The notes under the pieces are model-generated. The model did not search any database and was not told where the DNA came from. It worked only from the letters and a program-made list of their open reading frames with translations. Positions 1-15,109 of a DNA stretch of 64,000 nucleotides are shown in pieces. The stretch comes from Dasyornis broadbenti (lineage: Eukaryota; Chordata; Aves; Passeriformes; Dasyornithidae). Position 1 is the stretch's first letter. The number at the start of each line of letters is the position of its first letter. Made by a program: the position numbers and the translations under genes. The stretch is from NCBI GenBank assembly GCA_013397935.1, contig VZRN01002962.1, positions 1 to 64,000 of the forward strand, in the 5' to 3' direction.

Positions 1-150
1 CGACCGCGCACCCGCCGTGCGCTGCGAGGGGAGGCGGCGCTTCCGAACCCCCGCGTCTCCAGGGCGGCAGCGCTGAGCACCGAGCAGCGAGCACCGGGCG
101 CTGCACGGCCCCCGAACGAGCCCCGAGGCGCTGCCCCTCCGTGACCGGCT
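1..150 (+). promoter_or_regulatory. Edge of a CpG island, probable C8orf34 promoter/5' exon area
   Basis: The first 150 bases are very GC-rich and hold about 25 CpG dinucleotides by eye. CpG density drops sharply after about 150, and the rest of the window is AT-leaning. All three + frames contain a stop before about 160, and none resembles the first half of a dimerization-docking domain, so I do not call a coding exon here. Two weak donor-like sites follow (GTGAGG at 155-160 and GTGGAT at 166-171), so the tract could be the end of a 5' untranslated exon. It lies on the correct side of the gene to be its promoter island, but about 23 kb upstream of the first recognised exon. The role is inferred from composition and position only. 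Confidence 0.6.
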
Positions 151-3100
151 AGTGGTGAGGGACAGGTGGATGCCTCCCACCGGGAAACACAGCCTCTGGA
201 CCGGGCACTCGCAAAGAAGTCGATCCTACGAAAAGTCCGTGTCGATGGTGTTTTCTAAAATTTTTATCTGCAATCACACACCGTGTTTTTGCTACAGATT
301 TTCCGTTTTCTTACAACGATGCGCTTGCAGGGATTTGTAGATGCACAGATGTGCATATTTTACTATTTCAGTACGTAAGCTGTGAATATTTAGAATCTGA
401 AAGGGTACTAGAGCAATCGTGATTATTACCATTTTATCATCCTGTTTCTCATGCAGTTTTTACATCTAAATGCACATCTATTATACTCTGGCAGTATTAT
501 CCCAAGGCACAAGTTTCCCTTTATCAGTATTTAACTTGTTCTCAATCAAGCTTACAATGTATGAAATCTCTTTTATTATGGTGTGGTGGATGCCTCGTCT
601 TCAGTGTATATTTTGGATAACATTTGCCACCCCCCCCGTAAGAAAGGTTAAAATTTTGTTAGAGAATTAATCACTAATGCTCTGTTTTTATATTTTTTGT
701 GTGCTGAAGCTGTTGAAATAGACTGTGTTGGTTCAGTGCCAGTGGTGTTAGATATTTTTATTTTGCAATAAATAAAGCCCCATTTGATGGAACAGTAACT
801 GGGTACTATGGAACAGCAGGTGATTTTTCTAGTTAAGGAATTAATAAAAATGGAAACATTTGTGTGGTTCAATTCCTGAATAAAATTCGGTTCAGTCAGT
901 AGTGTTGCTGGGTCTGTGTACTTAACTGACTCTTACTTATTTCTATGGAAATTCAGTGCTTTGGGGTAGTTCAAGAGTTAGGCCCTTGACAGCTCTCATT
1001 TTCTTCTAAATTTCCTTCACCCATTGGTTTACACACTAAAATTCTAACAAACTACTTGACATCACTGCTCTGAGTCAGTGTGTTTTAACCTAGTTTCTCA
1101 GTAGTATAAGATGCTCGTCTCTTGTTTGGATTCTTGTAGGATGCTTTAGTTATCAAGAGTGGACAGAAAGATGAAGAAGTTGTATTTGTTATAGCATTTC
1201 ACATATCACTACATATTTCACTAATCATTGTAATGTAGGAATTTAATTTTGATAGAGTCTGTGAAAGGCTCTTTGCATAACTGTGCAGGATATGTACGGG
1301 TTCTTAGTGCACTCCCATACACCAAGAAGGCTCTTTGGTGTGAAATCCACTTACACCTGAATACAAGCAACTGGTTTTAAGATCTAGGGGTATAGCATTC
1401 CTGCAGCTGTTTACAGTTATTTTAATCCATCACACTAGGAGAAAGAATATCATAATTCTTATCTCCTCTCCTTCCTGATTAGCTGTTTAAAATCTACTTA
1501 TATGTTTAATTTTTTGATGTGCTTTTGTTCTCAACAGCTTATTGAAGATCTACAGCCTGTGCTTGGTGTTGTAGTCCTTAGAAAAAGGAAGACATATATT
1601 TGAAGTTGATGGGAATTGATCAAAGACTATACATAGGATGAAGCTTGTACTCTACACTAGTATTCCTATTATATGTGCTTTGTGATGTTTCAAGAATACC
1701 GTGTGTTCACAGTCAGATATATTCACTAACACATCAGTTTTTCATGTGTCTAAAAGTTTTGACACGTTGCAAAAGGAGACCTGTGCTTCATCTTCCATCC
1801 AGGAACAGCTAGCCTTTTCTTATACCACTTCTGGTTTGGATGCTAATTAATCATCACTTGTCATGGATGACAGCCATCTTTTTTTTTTCAGTGAGTACTA
1901 ATTTTCTAATACCAAGTCAGAACAGAGTGGACTTGGATTCAATTTTCTGCAGTGTTATTTGCTGAGCAGGTTGTGACTGTAATTGCTCAATATATGCTTC
2001 AAGTCAACATTTCAGGGAGTGCGTAAAATAATACTGGGCAAATGAGGGCAGTCACAGGAAAGAAGAACATGGAGAGAGGAACTCTGAGCTTTCTGAGATG
2101 AAGGCAGGGATGATGATGCATGAACAGATTGTATTTCGTACTTGAATAATGAATAATCGGTGGTCGGGAGGACTTCACACCATAGATTTTAGACAATTGC
2201 ACAGGCACAGAATGCTGATGGATGGAACAGTTGGCAGGGTACTGAAGGTGAGGTACAGCTCCCCTGCATTACAGTTAAGAGCAGTAGTTGCTGTTGCTAG
2301 TTGGTCATTCTGTTCCATTTGCTTGCAGTTACCCTGTTTGTGTCTCTTTTCTCCATTCTGTCCTGTTCTTGTGGCCTTTTGTAACTGTGGTTAGATACTG
2401 GCAGTGTCTACTTAAGAATATCTTTGCTGAAGTTTTGTATGGTTTGACACTTGAATTATCTTCCTAATTTGTGTGAAAGAGAAGTGTTCAAGAGAAGTGC
2501 TGACATATGAGATGCAGGAAGACCTTAGGCTCTCCCTGGGTTAGAAGGTTGTTTCCATCTCTATAAAAAAATGTGAGGAGTAACCTCCTGGAGAAAGAAT
2601 TAATGAGCTTAAGCTGACTCAGCAGGCATTGGTCTTCTACTGACTACCAGTTTCTGTTAACACATAGTAGAAAGTCTTATCCACTCAGCTGTGAAAGGTT
2701 ACTCAGCACCGATTCACTTGATTCCAAACATTTTTACATGGTAAATTCTTGTTTATAGGTTAGAGGTGGGAAGGAAGGTGGGTGGGAGTTACTGTGTACA
2801 TCTGAGAGTGCATCAATTTTGAGATTTAAGACAGGTTGCAAAACAGCTTTGATACTGCAGCCTCATTTTCCCTATTGAATGTAGGTTGCACAAGTCATGG
2901 CTTTTCAAAACTGTTACTTCTCTGCCATTTCATCTTTCAGGTGTCTAAGGTCTTTGCAGCTAAGATGCTTGTGAACCTATAACTCGGCTTCTAAATGCCC
3001 CAAGAGCATGCAGGTATTGTTAGTGCCAGCAGTAAGGTCTTAAGTTAACCCCTTAAATTCAGTCAGGTTTCATGAGCAGCCTTATCCTGTTCTGTGTAGG

Positions 3101-6100
3101 TTTTGTGTGTTGTCGGTTTCTTTTCTTTTTTCTTTCACTTTTGAAAGCTTAGAAATTTTTCTGTAAGAGATTGTTGCCATTTGAGAATACTGTGGTTAGA
3201 CAACGAGTTTAGATTTGAGGAATGCCCTTTAGAAATGCCTCTTTTCTGGGATTTTCGTGGTAACACATACCATGGCACTACCTGATTTTTTTTAGATTCT
3301 TTTTTTTTCACATTAACTTGGAATGTAACAAGAATTCTAAATATGAATTATTTCTGTGATGAAGCTTCACTGTTGGTTTTTTTTTTTCCATCTTTCTAAA
3401 ATGTGAACAGGAGGTGTGTGCCTAAAATTGGCTGGGACAGAGTATTCAGAATCAGCACCCACTCATTTCTGTCTGAGTGAAGTATTGACCCACTTTGCAT
3501 TTCAAGCATCCAATCCAAGAAGTTGGTTTTTTGTGTGCTAATAATCTCAATGAATAATCCTGCTGCCTGTATCCATACATCTATTCTTCTGTATGACTAT
3601 CTCTTTAGCGTCCAGTTGTGTTCTCATTTGAGCAACCTGACAGTTAGTTTCTGTGAATTTGAAAGCTGGATCAGCAGTCTTTAAGAACAGATTGCAATAA
3701 ATCTTCAGGAGCTCTGAGATAAATTTAGTGTTTTGGAATTTTCTTATTTCTAGAACTACATCTAAAAAGCATCCAGCAGGTACGTTGTTGTTATGCAAAC
3801 CCAAGAACTGTATTTTCTTTGAGTTATAAAAAGCCAAAATAACTCTTCTCAAAATAAACATGCTACACCCTGGTTACCTAAGATCTATTTTTCTCCAAGT
3901 AATGTGGGATTAGAACTGTAATTTATGTTTCAAACAACATAAGGGCTTCATAATACCACCCTTACCTTTTCTTGTTTAGCAGACATAATTACTTAAGCAA
4001 ATGCAATAGGAATTTTTTTTTTTTTTAAATTTATGGTGGTTTTTCTTTCCCTAAATGAAATGGCATTATTGGTGTGTATTATGCAGTGGTGTCCATCTTT
4101 TCACTTCAACCTTAGCCTACTTGGTGATGAACTCTATCTGTAGTGTGTCTCATGACTGACAGTCAAAGTTTGGAATGAATTTTGGAGTTTGGACTATTTT
4201 CTGAAGCAATGGTTACCCCTGGTTCTTAAATACACAAAGGTAGATGCTGTCGACTTGAATCTCTAATTAACCAGTTTACCATTTCTCACAGTATAAAATT
4301 ATGTTTTAAGATGCAATATCTGTAATTTGAATGATAGAGATGCCCTCAAATAATTGTTTTATTTTGAGGTTGCTCAGATACTATTTTATTTCATTTTGGT
4401 ATTATACTTAATAGGTTAAATTCTGTTGCTAGCATGAAAGGATCTGTATTACGGATTACACAAATGGTACTTAGTGAAGCATTTAATTTCAAGCAGCTAG
4501 ATGGAGCCTTTGGAAGGCCAAGTTTTTCAGTACTTAGACATCACAAGCATCATTTTAGGCACTGATTACCCAGTGACATTGTTTCAGCCTGGCAGTTGCT
4601 GTTGCAGGGGAGCCAGTGTTAGCTGTTTTGCAAAGCATGTGTGGAAACCAGCACTGTTCTAGAAATGCTGCAGTGTTACACAGTAGGGGGTAGGGAATAA
4701 TATTTAAGTTTAATTTTTATTTTTGTTGTTGCCTGCTACACTAGTGTGATATTGTAGCTTTAATGTGCACTGAAGTAAAAGATCTATTTAAGGGGAGTGA
4801 AAGTCAAAGGGAAAAATGGTGTAGACATGTCCTTTGCTTTTTGGAGAATCCATTGTACATTCTCATAGTTTCCTTAGATAAAGTTGTCTTTAAGGGAAAA
4901 CAAGTTAAAGACCCTAATTAAAACTACAGTCACACCCTTTTCCATTAACAAACAGTTCCATGAGGAATGGTTTTATGCTTATTTCTTGGCTTTTGTGGTG
5001 ACCAGCAAGACGCAAATGTCACAAATTTCCCTGTAGTTGAGGCACTGATAATTCTACTCTTCTATGTAATCTGAGTTTAAAAAAAAAATATATTCCTGAA
5101 TGAGGAAAATTGCATTTTGATTTTACTACCTGACTAGTTAATCTCTCAACATTTGAAAGAAATTGCTTTTCTGTGATGTGTACCCCTCTGGGAATTTATC
5201 TGAAGTTAGTCGAAGACTTTAAAAGCGTATTGCAAAAAGACAGTCAAAGAGATCATGCATACAGGTATGTATTTGTGTGGTCACAAACATAGATGGTAAT
5301 CACATAAACCTTGCTTCCATAATGGCAAAACCATCACTTTCTTGCAAGGGAAATGTGGGCTCTCTTAATTACTTCTTAATTGCGTTTTAAAAAAATTCTT
5401 TGGCAAGAGACACATAAATAAATAGAAATCCAAGTCGTAGTTAAATTGGAAGAATTCTATCTAAAATACAGAATGATAAACTGAAGGTATCATAATAGCA
5501 TCATTTTGTTACATTAACTTGTAAAGCTTTTTAACTATCACAGTGACAATTACTTTGTTTCTTGAGAGGGGAAGAAGGAGGCATAACTATCTTGCATCAA
5601 AAAATACCTGAGAAGATGAGAAGTGGTTCTCAACTGAGTTGCCCTCACCATTATTTAGCAGCAAAGCCTGGTTGCTCAGTGGTAAGGCATAAAGCTAACA
5701 GATATGATACTGAATTTTTGCCTGGCAACTCCTATAATAATGAATCAGTCTGGATCAAAATAAGCCCATTACTACTTCTCATATTTATTTGTGTTTTATC
5801 ATGTTAGGAAGGATCTTCAGAGTTTTGGACTATATTAAGTGTTAATTATATCTGAAGTAAGCTCTTCAATTGTTTTGTTTCTTTTGATTAATCCAGTCTT
5901 TTGGTACAACATATCAATGTTAAGTAGCAAATATAAAGTAAAATACTTTGATGGTTTTAACTCAGCCTATAATTTTTTCTAACATGTGCATTACTGTTAC
6001 TGATCTATGCTTTTCCAAGTGGTCTAAGTACTATGCATACTCCAGAGTCCACACAATCTCAGCATTCTGTTTGTTTAGGAGCCTCTGGGAGGGAAGGGGG

Positions 6101-9100
6101 CAGCTATTACCTTCAACAATATTTCTGCTGCACTTGATGTGGTATTTTACTGTTCTGGAGCAAGTGGGTTTCTTAGCTTCTTTATTGTGGCATTGACTAA
6201 AAAGAAACACCTAGACAGACACCTGTTATTAGTGTTCTTTCTTTTTAAAGCGTTACTAAATGGAAGTTAGAAATGTATTATTTAAATTGAGTTAAAAACA
6301 TAATATTTAAGAGCATTTTAACATCATGTTCTTTTACAATTTGTCTCTAATTTTGAAAGTCTAGTCAATATTCTTTCCCTTTTTTCCCAATGGCTTTTAT
6401 TCTCCCTTGCTTCTTTCCATTTTTCTCGTTTGTGCGAAAGAAGAAGTGTGGACTAGTAACTTCTCATTTTCAATTGTCTAGTAATTACTTGGGGTTTTTT
6501 TATAGTGTTTTTAATGTTTTTTTAAAATCTTGTGATATTTTTTTGGCAAATCATATGTGCTTTTGTTTGAGTGAGGGGGAATGGAGATAATTTTTTACCT
6601 CTGGACTATAGAGGTGGCTTGAACCATTTTTATGTTCATCAGGTTTTGGGACAAAGACAAGCCAAACACTTTAATGTCTGTAATAAGTCAGAATATATCC
6701 CGTATTCTGTATTATCCCCCTTGCACAGATGCACACTTATTCTCCTAAGAAATGGCACACTAGGTGTGAGGTATGACAGAAGAATATGTTCTGTGTTAAG
6801 AGTCTTCTTTGCCTGAAACCACAAGAAGTGGTTAAAAGCCAGTGAAAGCAAGAACATTTTCGAATACAATTGTTAGGAAACTTGGCCTCCTGTCTAAGGC
6901 AGTGGGCTCTATCAGGCATTACTAAAGGCGATGAAAAGCAGCACACAATTCATAGGAGAAACAAGGATTACAGGGTTTAATCCTAGGACACAGGTAAAGA
7001 GCATGACCATTTGAAATGCACACCTATGGCCTTGCTAACGACAACACAACATTCAAATCTGCTCTTAGTATAGAGGGTAATATCCTTTTAAAAGGCTTGC
7101 AGCAGACATGTTTTTCGTGGCCTTAACTGTTATGTCAGGTCCCATATGCTGTGCTGTGTCAATTCTCCTTTGGCTACTCAGTTTCACTGAATACTTATTT
7201 TTAGTTCTATCCATAAATGTTCAGGCAGAGTCGTTTGGTTGTAGTTATGGTGCTCCTCTGGTTTTGCTCTTCTGTTGATTTGGGCAGTTTTCTTCCCTTG
7301 TTCACATAAAAGTCAATTCAATAAATTTGCCTGAAACACAGAGCTTCCAGTGAAACACCTCAGATTTTGACATATATATAGCACTATAAGGAGATGTGTT
7401 ACAGTTACAAAAATGCCCATACAAAATGAAGAATATGTGTGAACTTGCTTACCCATGATAACTAGGAGACTATTTTACATTAGCCACCTCTCATAAAATT
7501 TGTGTTCATACAGAGAGTGGAAACTGTTAATTGTGTATTTATGTGAAGCATCCTTCCTCCTTCCTCATTTTCCAGCTCCCTGCAATATTCAATAAATGAA
7601 ATCACACTGTTCATAAACTATACTTCTCTATAGTGTCTGGTACAATATACTTACTATACAATAGCTCTTTTGTTGACTTCTGGAGGAGCTACTTTCTGGG
7701 GCAGGAATCATGAGTGTTTGGGTATTTCAAGTGTGTTGGAGCATTTTTAATTGATGCTTTCCTCCTCTCATAGTTTGTTTTACTCCAGACACTCTGTTGG
7801 TTTATTATTCAGGACTATGGGCTGTGAGGCTGATTTAATAGCCAGTTGCTGCAGGTCCTGTTCATCTTCATTTCTGGCTGCACATTCCTGCTGTCCTTGT
7901 TCCAGAACTGGTGGTTGTGTCATATTACAGTTACCCAGTTTGGGAATATGAAATAGAAGAAAATGAAGTCTATGAAGAAGTGAAAAGTGTTCAGTTGGCT
8001 GAGCTCAGTGGGTCACCTTGTAGTCTGATGAGGAGTGTGGCATTGACTTGGGAGAGAAAATGTAGGTGGCTCGAGGGTGAGGGGAAGGACGGAAGCACAA
8101 CTTTTCTCCTTTTTGTCTTTTTCTCCAGTAGCAAACTACGAGGCAGGCATAATATATCTGCAAAGCTCGTGTGCTTGAGTTAGCTTCATATGGATCTTGT
8201 CTTTTAAAGGTGCCGTTCCCCATTGGTTGGGAGAATGTCATGGAGCCCAGTTGGTTCTGTGAAGGAGCAGCCGAGGGAATTGAATAATTAGGGAGGATGG
8301 CTGAACGAATTAGGAAGAAACAGACCATGTGAATATACTGAACATGAAAATGAGAAAGGATAGGAAATGGGAGTGGGTGGGATGACAGAGATTAATGTTA
8401 CATTGCCAGTGTGTTCTTTTTTTTTTTTCTTATAATCTTACTTCCTACAGTCAAATGGTTACCTGGGATCTGTACTTTCTTTTTTAAAAGAAAGGTTCTA
8501 ATGCTGGTGGTTGCTGGTGGTTCTCACCAAAAAGTGAGAAAGACAGGGCAAATACAGGAAAATATGACTTACTATCTAAAGAGTATGTATGTTTTGCAGT
8601 GCCTGACTCACTTCTAGTACTTGATCTTCACTATATTATTTAGGCATAGATTTACCAGAGAGTTAAAGGTGTCATTAGTACCACTATTAACACTGGCTGC
8701 TGTGCCATGAACTCCTTTGTTAGGAAGGAGTTACGCTCCAATTTGACAGGCATTGTGCCTCTGCTGACATTTGTGTGAGTGGAGAGGTAAACAGATGACT
8801 GTGAAATATTCCTCTGGTCAGGTATCTGTATCAAAGAAAGGAATTATGAATTATTAGTTCTATGTTTCTGTTGGTGCACTAGTGCAGAAAAGCTGTATTG
8901 TTGATAGCAGAGTTCATCCTAGAAGCCTAAATAAGTGGAAGCGGTCTCTTCTGCAGACATGACAGATGGTTCATAGAACTGAAAAGGAAGGGTAGTGTCA
9001 GCTGTAGGTGACCTTTGAAGAGAACCTTTGGAAGCAATTATGTTAGGCAGTTAGGAAGAAAAAAGTTTATAATTCATATTCTGGGATAGTTTGTAGAGAT

Positions 9101-9208
9101 GGATTTGGAGGGGTTTGTGTGAATAAGGATATTGTTTCATTTGAAGGAGAAGAAAACAGAGATGGCATAACTTCCATGACTGGGTGTATTGGGATTTCTC
9201 AGACTGAA

Positions 9209-9234
9209 ACGTGTGTGTGCGCATGTGCATGCGC
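9209..9234. repeat. Alternating purine-pyrimidine run (Z-DNA candidate)
   Basis: Twenty-six consecutive bases alternate purine and pyrimidine, as GT steps followed by GC and AT steps. Such runs can adopt left-handed DNA under supercoiling. This is a composition-based observation with no functional claim. Confidence 0.6.
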
Positions 9235-12200
9235 TATGAAATGCATCTAGACACTGTGAAACATTGGGCCAGGCCTGAGAATCCCATGTGTTCTGGACAG
9301 AGATCCCATATAAGCACAGCAGCTGTTGTGTGTTCCTGTTCAGACACATTGTATTAATTGCACCTGTCCATCGCAGTTGGGTATAATCTGCTCAAGACAT
9401 CCAGTGTGACCCGGCTGTCCATTATCCTAAGTATTCTGAAGAGTCTTGTCCTCCCTGCCTAATGAGGACAGAACAGAGATGTCGAGGGAAATGCAAGCTG
9501 AGGAGAAAACTAAGGTTTGCAGATGTAGAAGTTCCTCTGGTGTGCCATCATGAGCCACCACCCATAATTGTGCTGAGGACGTACTTTTGCATGATGTAGA
9601 ACCCCCAGTTAAAAAAGTAAAAAAGGTGTTTCAGAGCTCATCCTAAGTGTGTCATGGTTCAGAATAATGTCATTAGATAGTAATGCCTGTATTCTCATAC
9701 AAAGTGTGAGACAGTGAAGCTATTTGGAGACAAAGCTTGGATGAAGACTTACCAATATGGAACAATGAAGAGATACACTTGAAGAGAAAACTGAATTACT
9801 AGAGTAAGAGATTTAATCTTGATTTCTTATTCCATGAAGGAGAAATACATGAAAGAAAAAGACAGCAGGGGAGAAAAAGAAACTCATGAGAATTTATTCT
9901 GTTTCCCTATGATGACAGAAAAAAGATTAGAAGAATGAAATTGGCTAAAATGAAGATCCACTTAACATTTACTTAAAGAAGAAAAAGTTGCTTTAGTTAC
10001 TTCTTTACTGAAGAAAAAGTTAACTAGTCAGGAGAGGAAATAAAATATATAGTAGTTAGAATACTAAAATGATAGTTATCTGACTACAGTCTCTACTTCT
10101 GCTGATACTGTCATGCTGCATTACCACGTATTATTTTGTGCCTATGTTTCCCCTTCCTCTGTCTTGTTTATCTGCATAGAGCCTGCAAACCCCTCTGGCT
10201 CTTATGTTCTTCACATGGTTTAGGAGTTTTCACAGCAAGGCCCTCAGCTCGTTATGGGCCTTCTGCTTTTTCGTGTTTCTATGTACTGCCTCAGTGCATG
10301 GTAGTGCTATTAATCCCATTAATTGGTGCCACACAATCAAAAAAAATTTGATTTCTTCCTCCTCTGCTTAGTGTGGCAGTTCAGAGCATTGACAAGTCTC
10401 AAGGCTGCAGTGCAGTCCATGTGAGCACATTGTATTCCCACAGGGAGCCCTGCTGCAGTTGGAGAGACCCTGATTTATAAGAGGAAGGCCTGCACTCATA
10501 ACCAGATTTAGTGTAATACTAAATAAATAGTGATCAAATCATCAGGAAGCTTTAATTGGGCAATCTCTGTCAGGGTTGGAAAGTTGCTTTGCAGTGTCAG
10601 AAACAAACGAAAACATACACCAGTGACTCACAGACATTGTTTTCTAAATAAGAAAGCATTAGAAAATCAGATTAATAATGCTTTGGCTGTTATTAAAAAT
10701 AGCTCTACAACACCAAAACCCTATAATCTTCCAGAATTACCCAGATTTCAGCTTCTAGAAATAAAGTGATTTTTAGTTGCCTAAGCCATTGCAGTCGTGA
10801 TGATAGAAGTGTCTGATGAGAAATGCTGGGCCTAACTCCAGTTCTAGGTATAATTCATTTATCTGTCCTTAAGAATTACTCTTGCTACTCATAGAAAGTC
10901 TTCAATTGCTAGTACAGCAGTACCTCTTTAAATATCCATTTAAGGATCTAGCTTTCTTGGAAAATACAGACCTGTAGGCCTTTGTTTGAAAACCTGAGCC
11001 AGAGGACAGCTCATGGATGTTGCAGGTCATGTCCGTGGTAGGATAATGAGGACATGGTGACCAAATCCATAGTGACAGTTTATATGGAGGAAATAGTCAA
11101 AGTGCAAATGACGCTTTCAAGAAACATACCAGTTCTGTGAATGTGTCAAAGTTACCTTGTTGGTGCTAGAAAGGGATTTTAGTAAGTTGATTCATATGAT
11201 ATAATTATTAGAACTCATTTTTTTTTATATCTTTAGAATAATTTTTTCCTCCTGTTTTTCCTTTGACGAAAATTATATTCATTAGCTTGTATTTTTGGTA
11301 CACAGAGACTGATAATAATTTTTTTCGTATTTCATCATTACGCTTTGCAGTGTATAAAAATGGCTTTAATATTGCCATCATATGTGTATCTTAGCTAATC
11401 TATAACTTACAGAGTGGAAATTGTATCCTGCTTATGTAAGCTAGTATTTATTTAGCTGTCCCCATTATCTCAGACCTACTTTATTTGTTGGCATGATATA
11501 AGTGTCAGCCTTAAGCCTGTGCAACCAGTGCTCTTGGCCTCAGAGGTCAAATAGTGATGTCTGACATCCTCTCATTTCAGAGCCTTTTTTTGCAGCTTGG
11601 TATTGACACAGTTCTCTGTTTTCAACTGCTCTTTAGAGCTAGTGTGAGGGAGTTCTGTCACATTACGTACCTCGGTGAGGATTTTTTAAGGACTTGGGCA
11701 TGCAGATAAGTTATAATGAAACAAATAATGGCATTAGAGCATCTCTTCTGTTAAATGTGTGCCTGGATGTAGTCCATGATGTATCTGCTGTATGTTGTCA
11801 ACAAAGTTTGGTATTTTTCCTCATACAGTTCAACAGACTCACTGTTCACGTCTGCTAATCAGTTGTCTTTCGCCGAAGAATTCTTTTCTGGGCATGATTA
11901 TAGAACATCCATCCTCTAAGGAGGAAGCGTCTTGTCTGAAGAAAGTCTTCCAGTCACTCTTTCTGTGCAGAAGTTATATGGGGATGTGTTCTTCCTCATG
12001 GTGCTTTGCAATACGCTGATGCTGGAAAGCAGGGAAGTAGAGTGAGAGCCTTTTGTCTCTTCTGATGGTGATCAGATCTCTCTCTTTGATTTGTGACATC
12101 ACCTGTCTAAATGCACTTGTGCACTGGTTAAAGTTGTTTTTTTTTTCTCTGTGACTCTAGTAGCCAAACCTGGGTGAAAAAAAAAGAACATTCAAGTAAC

Positions 12201-15098
12201 AGTTCCACACAAGATGATATAGCTGTGTCTAGGCACAGGGAATTGATTTTTGGTTGTGGAAATAAGTTAATGCAGGACTGTCCTGATACAAGTGTTCAGA
12301 TTGAATTTTTGACATTACATACTGCAGGATTAAAATAAAATACAGTATTTCTTAAACGAACAAAGCTAAATATTATTTAGGTATCTGTGCTGTTCTGAAT
12401 ATGACTACTGAATTATACCTGACATTTCATGTTTTTCCATGCCTTCTGGGGAATATGGTTGTGTCTTTTTTCAGGGTACATTTCAAGATGTTCAAACAGA
12501 ATGTAAGATACTATCCTTCCTGTATGTAGTTAAATCAATTGTCTGCTGCAAATCTCTATTATTTTCATATTGTATTTTCATCTGCTGGCTGCACCAAGGA
12601 AGAGGTACCCTATTGTGACAGAAATTGTCCAGACATCTCCAACAAATGAGACCAGCCCAATGAGTTTTGAGTCTTACTCAGAGGCAGGACACGGCCAGTA
12701 AATGAGGTATACAAATAAATCTGTGGAGAGGATCGCGGACTATGCATTTTCAGCAGTGTAATCTTGGTGCCTGCTTTGCAAGCATAGCTTTTTCCTTCAT
12801 AGGAGCAGCCAGCTGGGCAGTGTGGTGCTCATCTTCAGTAGGCGGTGTCATCTCCTGGGCTCAGACCTCAGCCTTGCCAGGTGTGTGTTTTGAAACCTTG
12901 ACACTGAAAGGCCTGCTTTCTGGAGGAATCCCAGACAGCAGCCTGGGAGTGGTTCCGCAGGTCGCAGCCATTTTTAGATGGAGACAGAGGCAGTGACTTC
13001 TCAGGGCTAAGGAAGAGCAGTGAACCTGGTAGTGCCAGTGGGCAGCAGTTTGGGAACCCTGGAAAGTGGCTGGAGACATGTAGAGCATGGGTGCCTCTGC
13101 ACTCAGTGTTAACATTTCCTTTCCCTTGTAATTTTGCTACTGTGTCTCTCCGACCTGATTCTTCATGGTTGATGTTGCATTTTAAACCTGAATACTTCAA
13201 GCCTGCACTGTTTAGGTCAAAATGGGCACCTGCATGTCTTTTTCCCCATGTGTTTCTAATCTTCAATTTTTTTTAGTCTGACTATGATGGGATCATCATT
13301 CTCAGAAGTTTCTTCATCTTAAGTACAAGAAATATCTAGTTTAATTTGACTTGAAATAGATAATCCATGAAGGCAGATAATGTTACAAATCTGTCAGAGT
13401 TTGGAAAAAAGTGTTAAGAGGGGAAAAAAAAAAATCATTAAAGCATTTTCTGTGTCATCTTGTTTGCTGATGAGGAAAATCATAGAAGTAGTTTTGGCTT
13501 AACTGTTGGATGATAAAATTCCATATGGAAGCTCTTAGAGGTGGATTTTACTTTCAGTTGTACTGGGATTATTAAGGTGTCTTCCCATTTGGGGCTGAAG
13601 TTAGATTCAGGTACACTGATACCTTTTAGAAATAAAATAGTTGCCAGTATCACGTGGTAGCATTTAATAGATGATAGTACACAAAATGCAAAAAGATCTC
13701 TAAGAGCACAAAAGCAAATTAGTTAATATTTCTTTTATTAGTTAATGTAGTTATTTAGATACTTAGCAGAATATTATTAATTCATTTATAATAAAATTTT
13801 GTTATATCTGTGGACTGATGGCTTCTGCATGGCAAAAGACTCCTGTATTCTTGCATTTAAAGCGACCAATTTCATTCCAATTTCTTTGTGAGTTTTGCTT
13901 TTTTTCTCAAATGGCAAAGTTCAAGTGTATATCTAGTTAAGCAAAAGCTTCATCTATACTTAAATGGGCACAGGTTGAAATAACTGTTAATATAAAAGTG
14001 TTACTTGTAATAGTGAAAAGATTTTTATTATTTCCAGTTGCAGTTAGAGAAGCACCAAGCATAAGCAGTGCTGAACCAAAATGAACATGACGAAGTGTTC
14101 TCAAAAGCATTTGAGAGCTTGCAGAGAGTCTGCAGTGGTGGTTATTCTGACAAGATACTGTGCATCTTGCGTTACCTGTGACAGGCAAATCAGTGTGACC
14201 TTTCGTGTGGGGGGAAAATAGGATACAAGTAGCTTAGGTCAATCAAGCAACTGCTTACATGTGAAATAACCTCTTTGTCTTCTTAAAATGCTATGTAGAA
14301 AACACTTGCTAGCATTATTTAAGGAGTTCCAGACACATCTGCAGTATATAAATTCTACAGATATAAACATCCTCTTTGTATTTTGCTGTGGTGAAAATTA
14401 ATTTCCAGATTTTTCTACAGCAATGAATTCTGACCTTTCCAGTTCAGAAATCCCTGTTGTATTGTTGCATATTAAACATTTAGATCTATTTAAAAAGCTG
14501 ATCACAGCATTGGTATGAAGTCTTATGAGACCGAGTCAATCTCTCACAGGTAAATAACAGGAAATTAAGATGTGTATCTGAATAGATATTAATCTGCTCA
14601 AAGTATGAATAAAACTTGTAATTAGACTGCATATTGCCCACAATTGTTTAGTTGCTGAACTAAAGGAACATTTCCAAATGACAGGATTCAAGTAAATTCT
14701 AACACTCAGGGAGCATATGTTAACTTCTTTGACATTTGTTTCATGTTCATTACTGGAGCAAACTTAGGGTTAATTTATGTAGGCAGTTAAAGTCAAGGTA
14801 ATTAAATCTGTGTTAGAACTTCCCCACCCTGGACTCTGGTAACTCAGTTGTCCATTTTGTGTCACTGTAATTGCTGGTTATTATTTGAAGTTCCATGTGA
14901 ATAGTTTAAAAATTCTTGGTCAAGATTAAAAAAATACGAAAACAGTTTTTATAATAATTTTAATGCTTAGAACTTACACAGAATATTTAATAACTTTAGC
15001 TGTACACACTGGCCAGTGGAATTTTTTAAAACATCATCTCACATTTATCTTCCTGTATAACTTGGGTAAATCGAATGCTGTAGTAATGCACAGTTACT

Positions 15099-15109
15099 GG
15101 GGGGGGGGG
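15099..15109 (+). repeat. G homopolymer, 11 bases
   Basis: An uninterrupted run of 11 G sits in otherwise ordinary intronic sequence, about 150 bases before the T/G low-complexity tract. Confidence 0.85.

Noticed and set aside
1..160. First coding exon of C8orf34 in the CpG-rich start
   Set aside because: All frames are interrupted before a plausible donor and no D/D helix 1 pattern is present. It is kept only as a CpG island edge.
5663..5735. tRNA-like text (GGTTGCTCAGTGGTAAGGC) resembling a box A promoter
   Set aside because: No box B (GGTTCGANNCC) follows at the right distance and no cloverleaf could be drawn. It is probably chance, or at most a very decayed tRNA-derived fragment.
12868..13266. 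132-codon minus-strand frame overlapping other frames in a GC-richer patch
   Set aside because: No recognisable domain, no splice context and no similarity known to me. Frames on the opposite strand are equally open, which points to composition.
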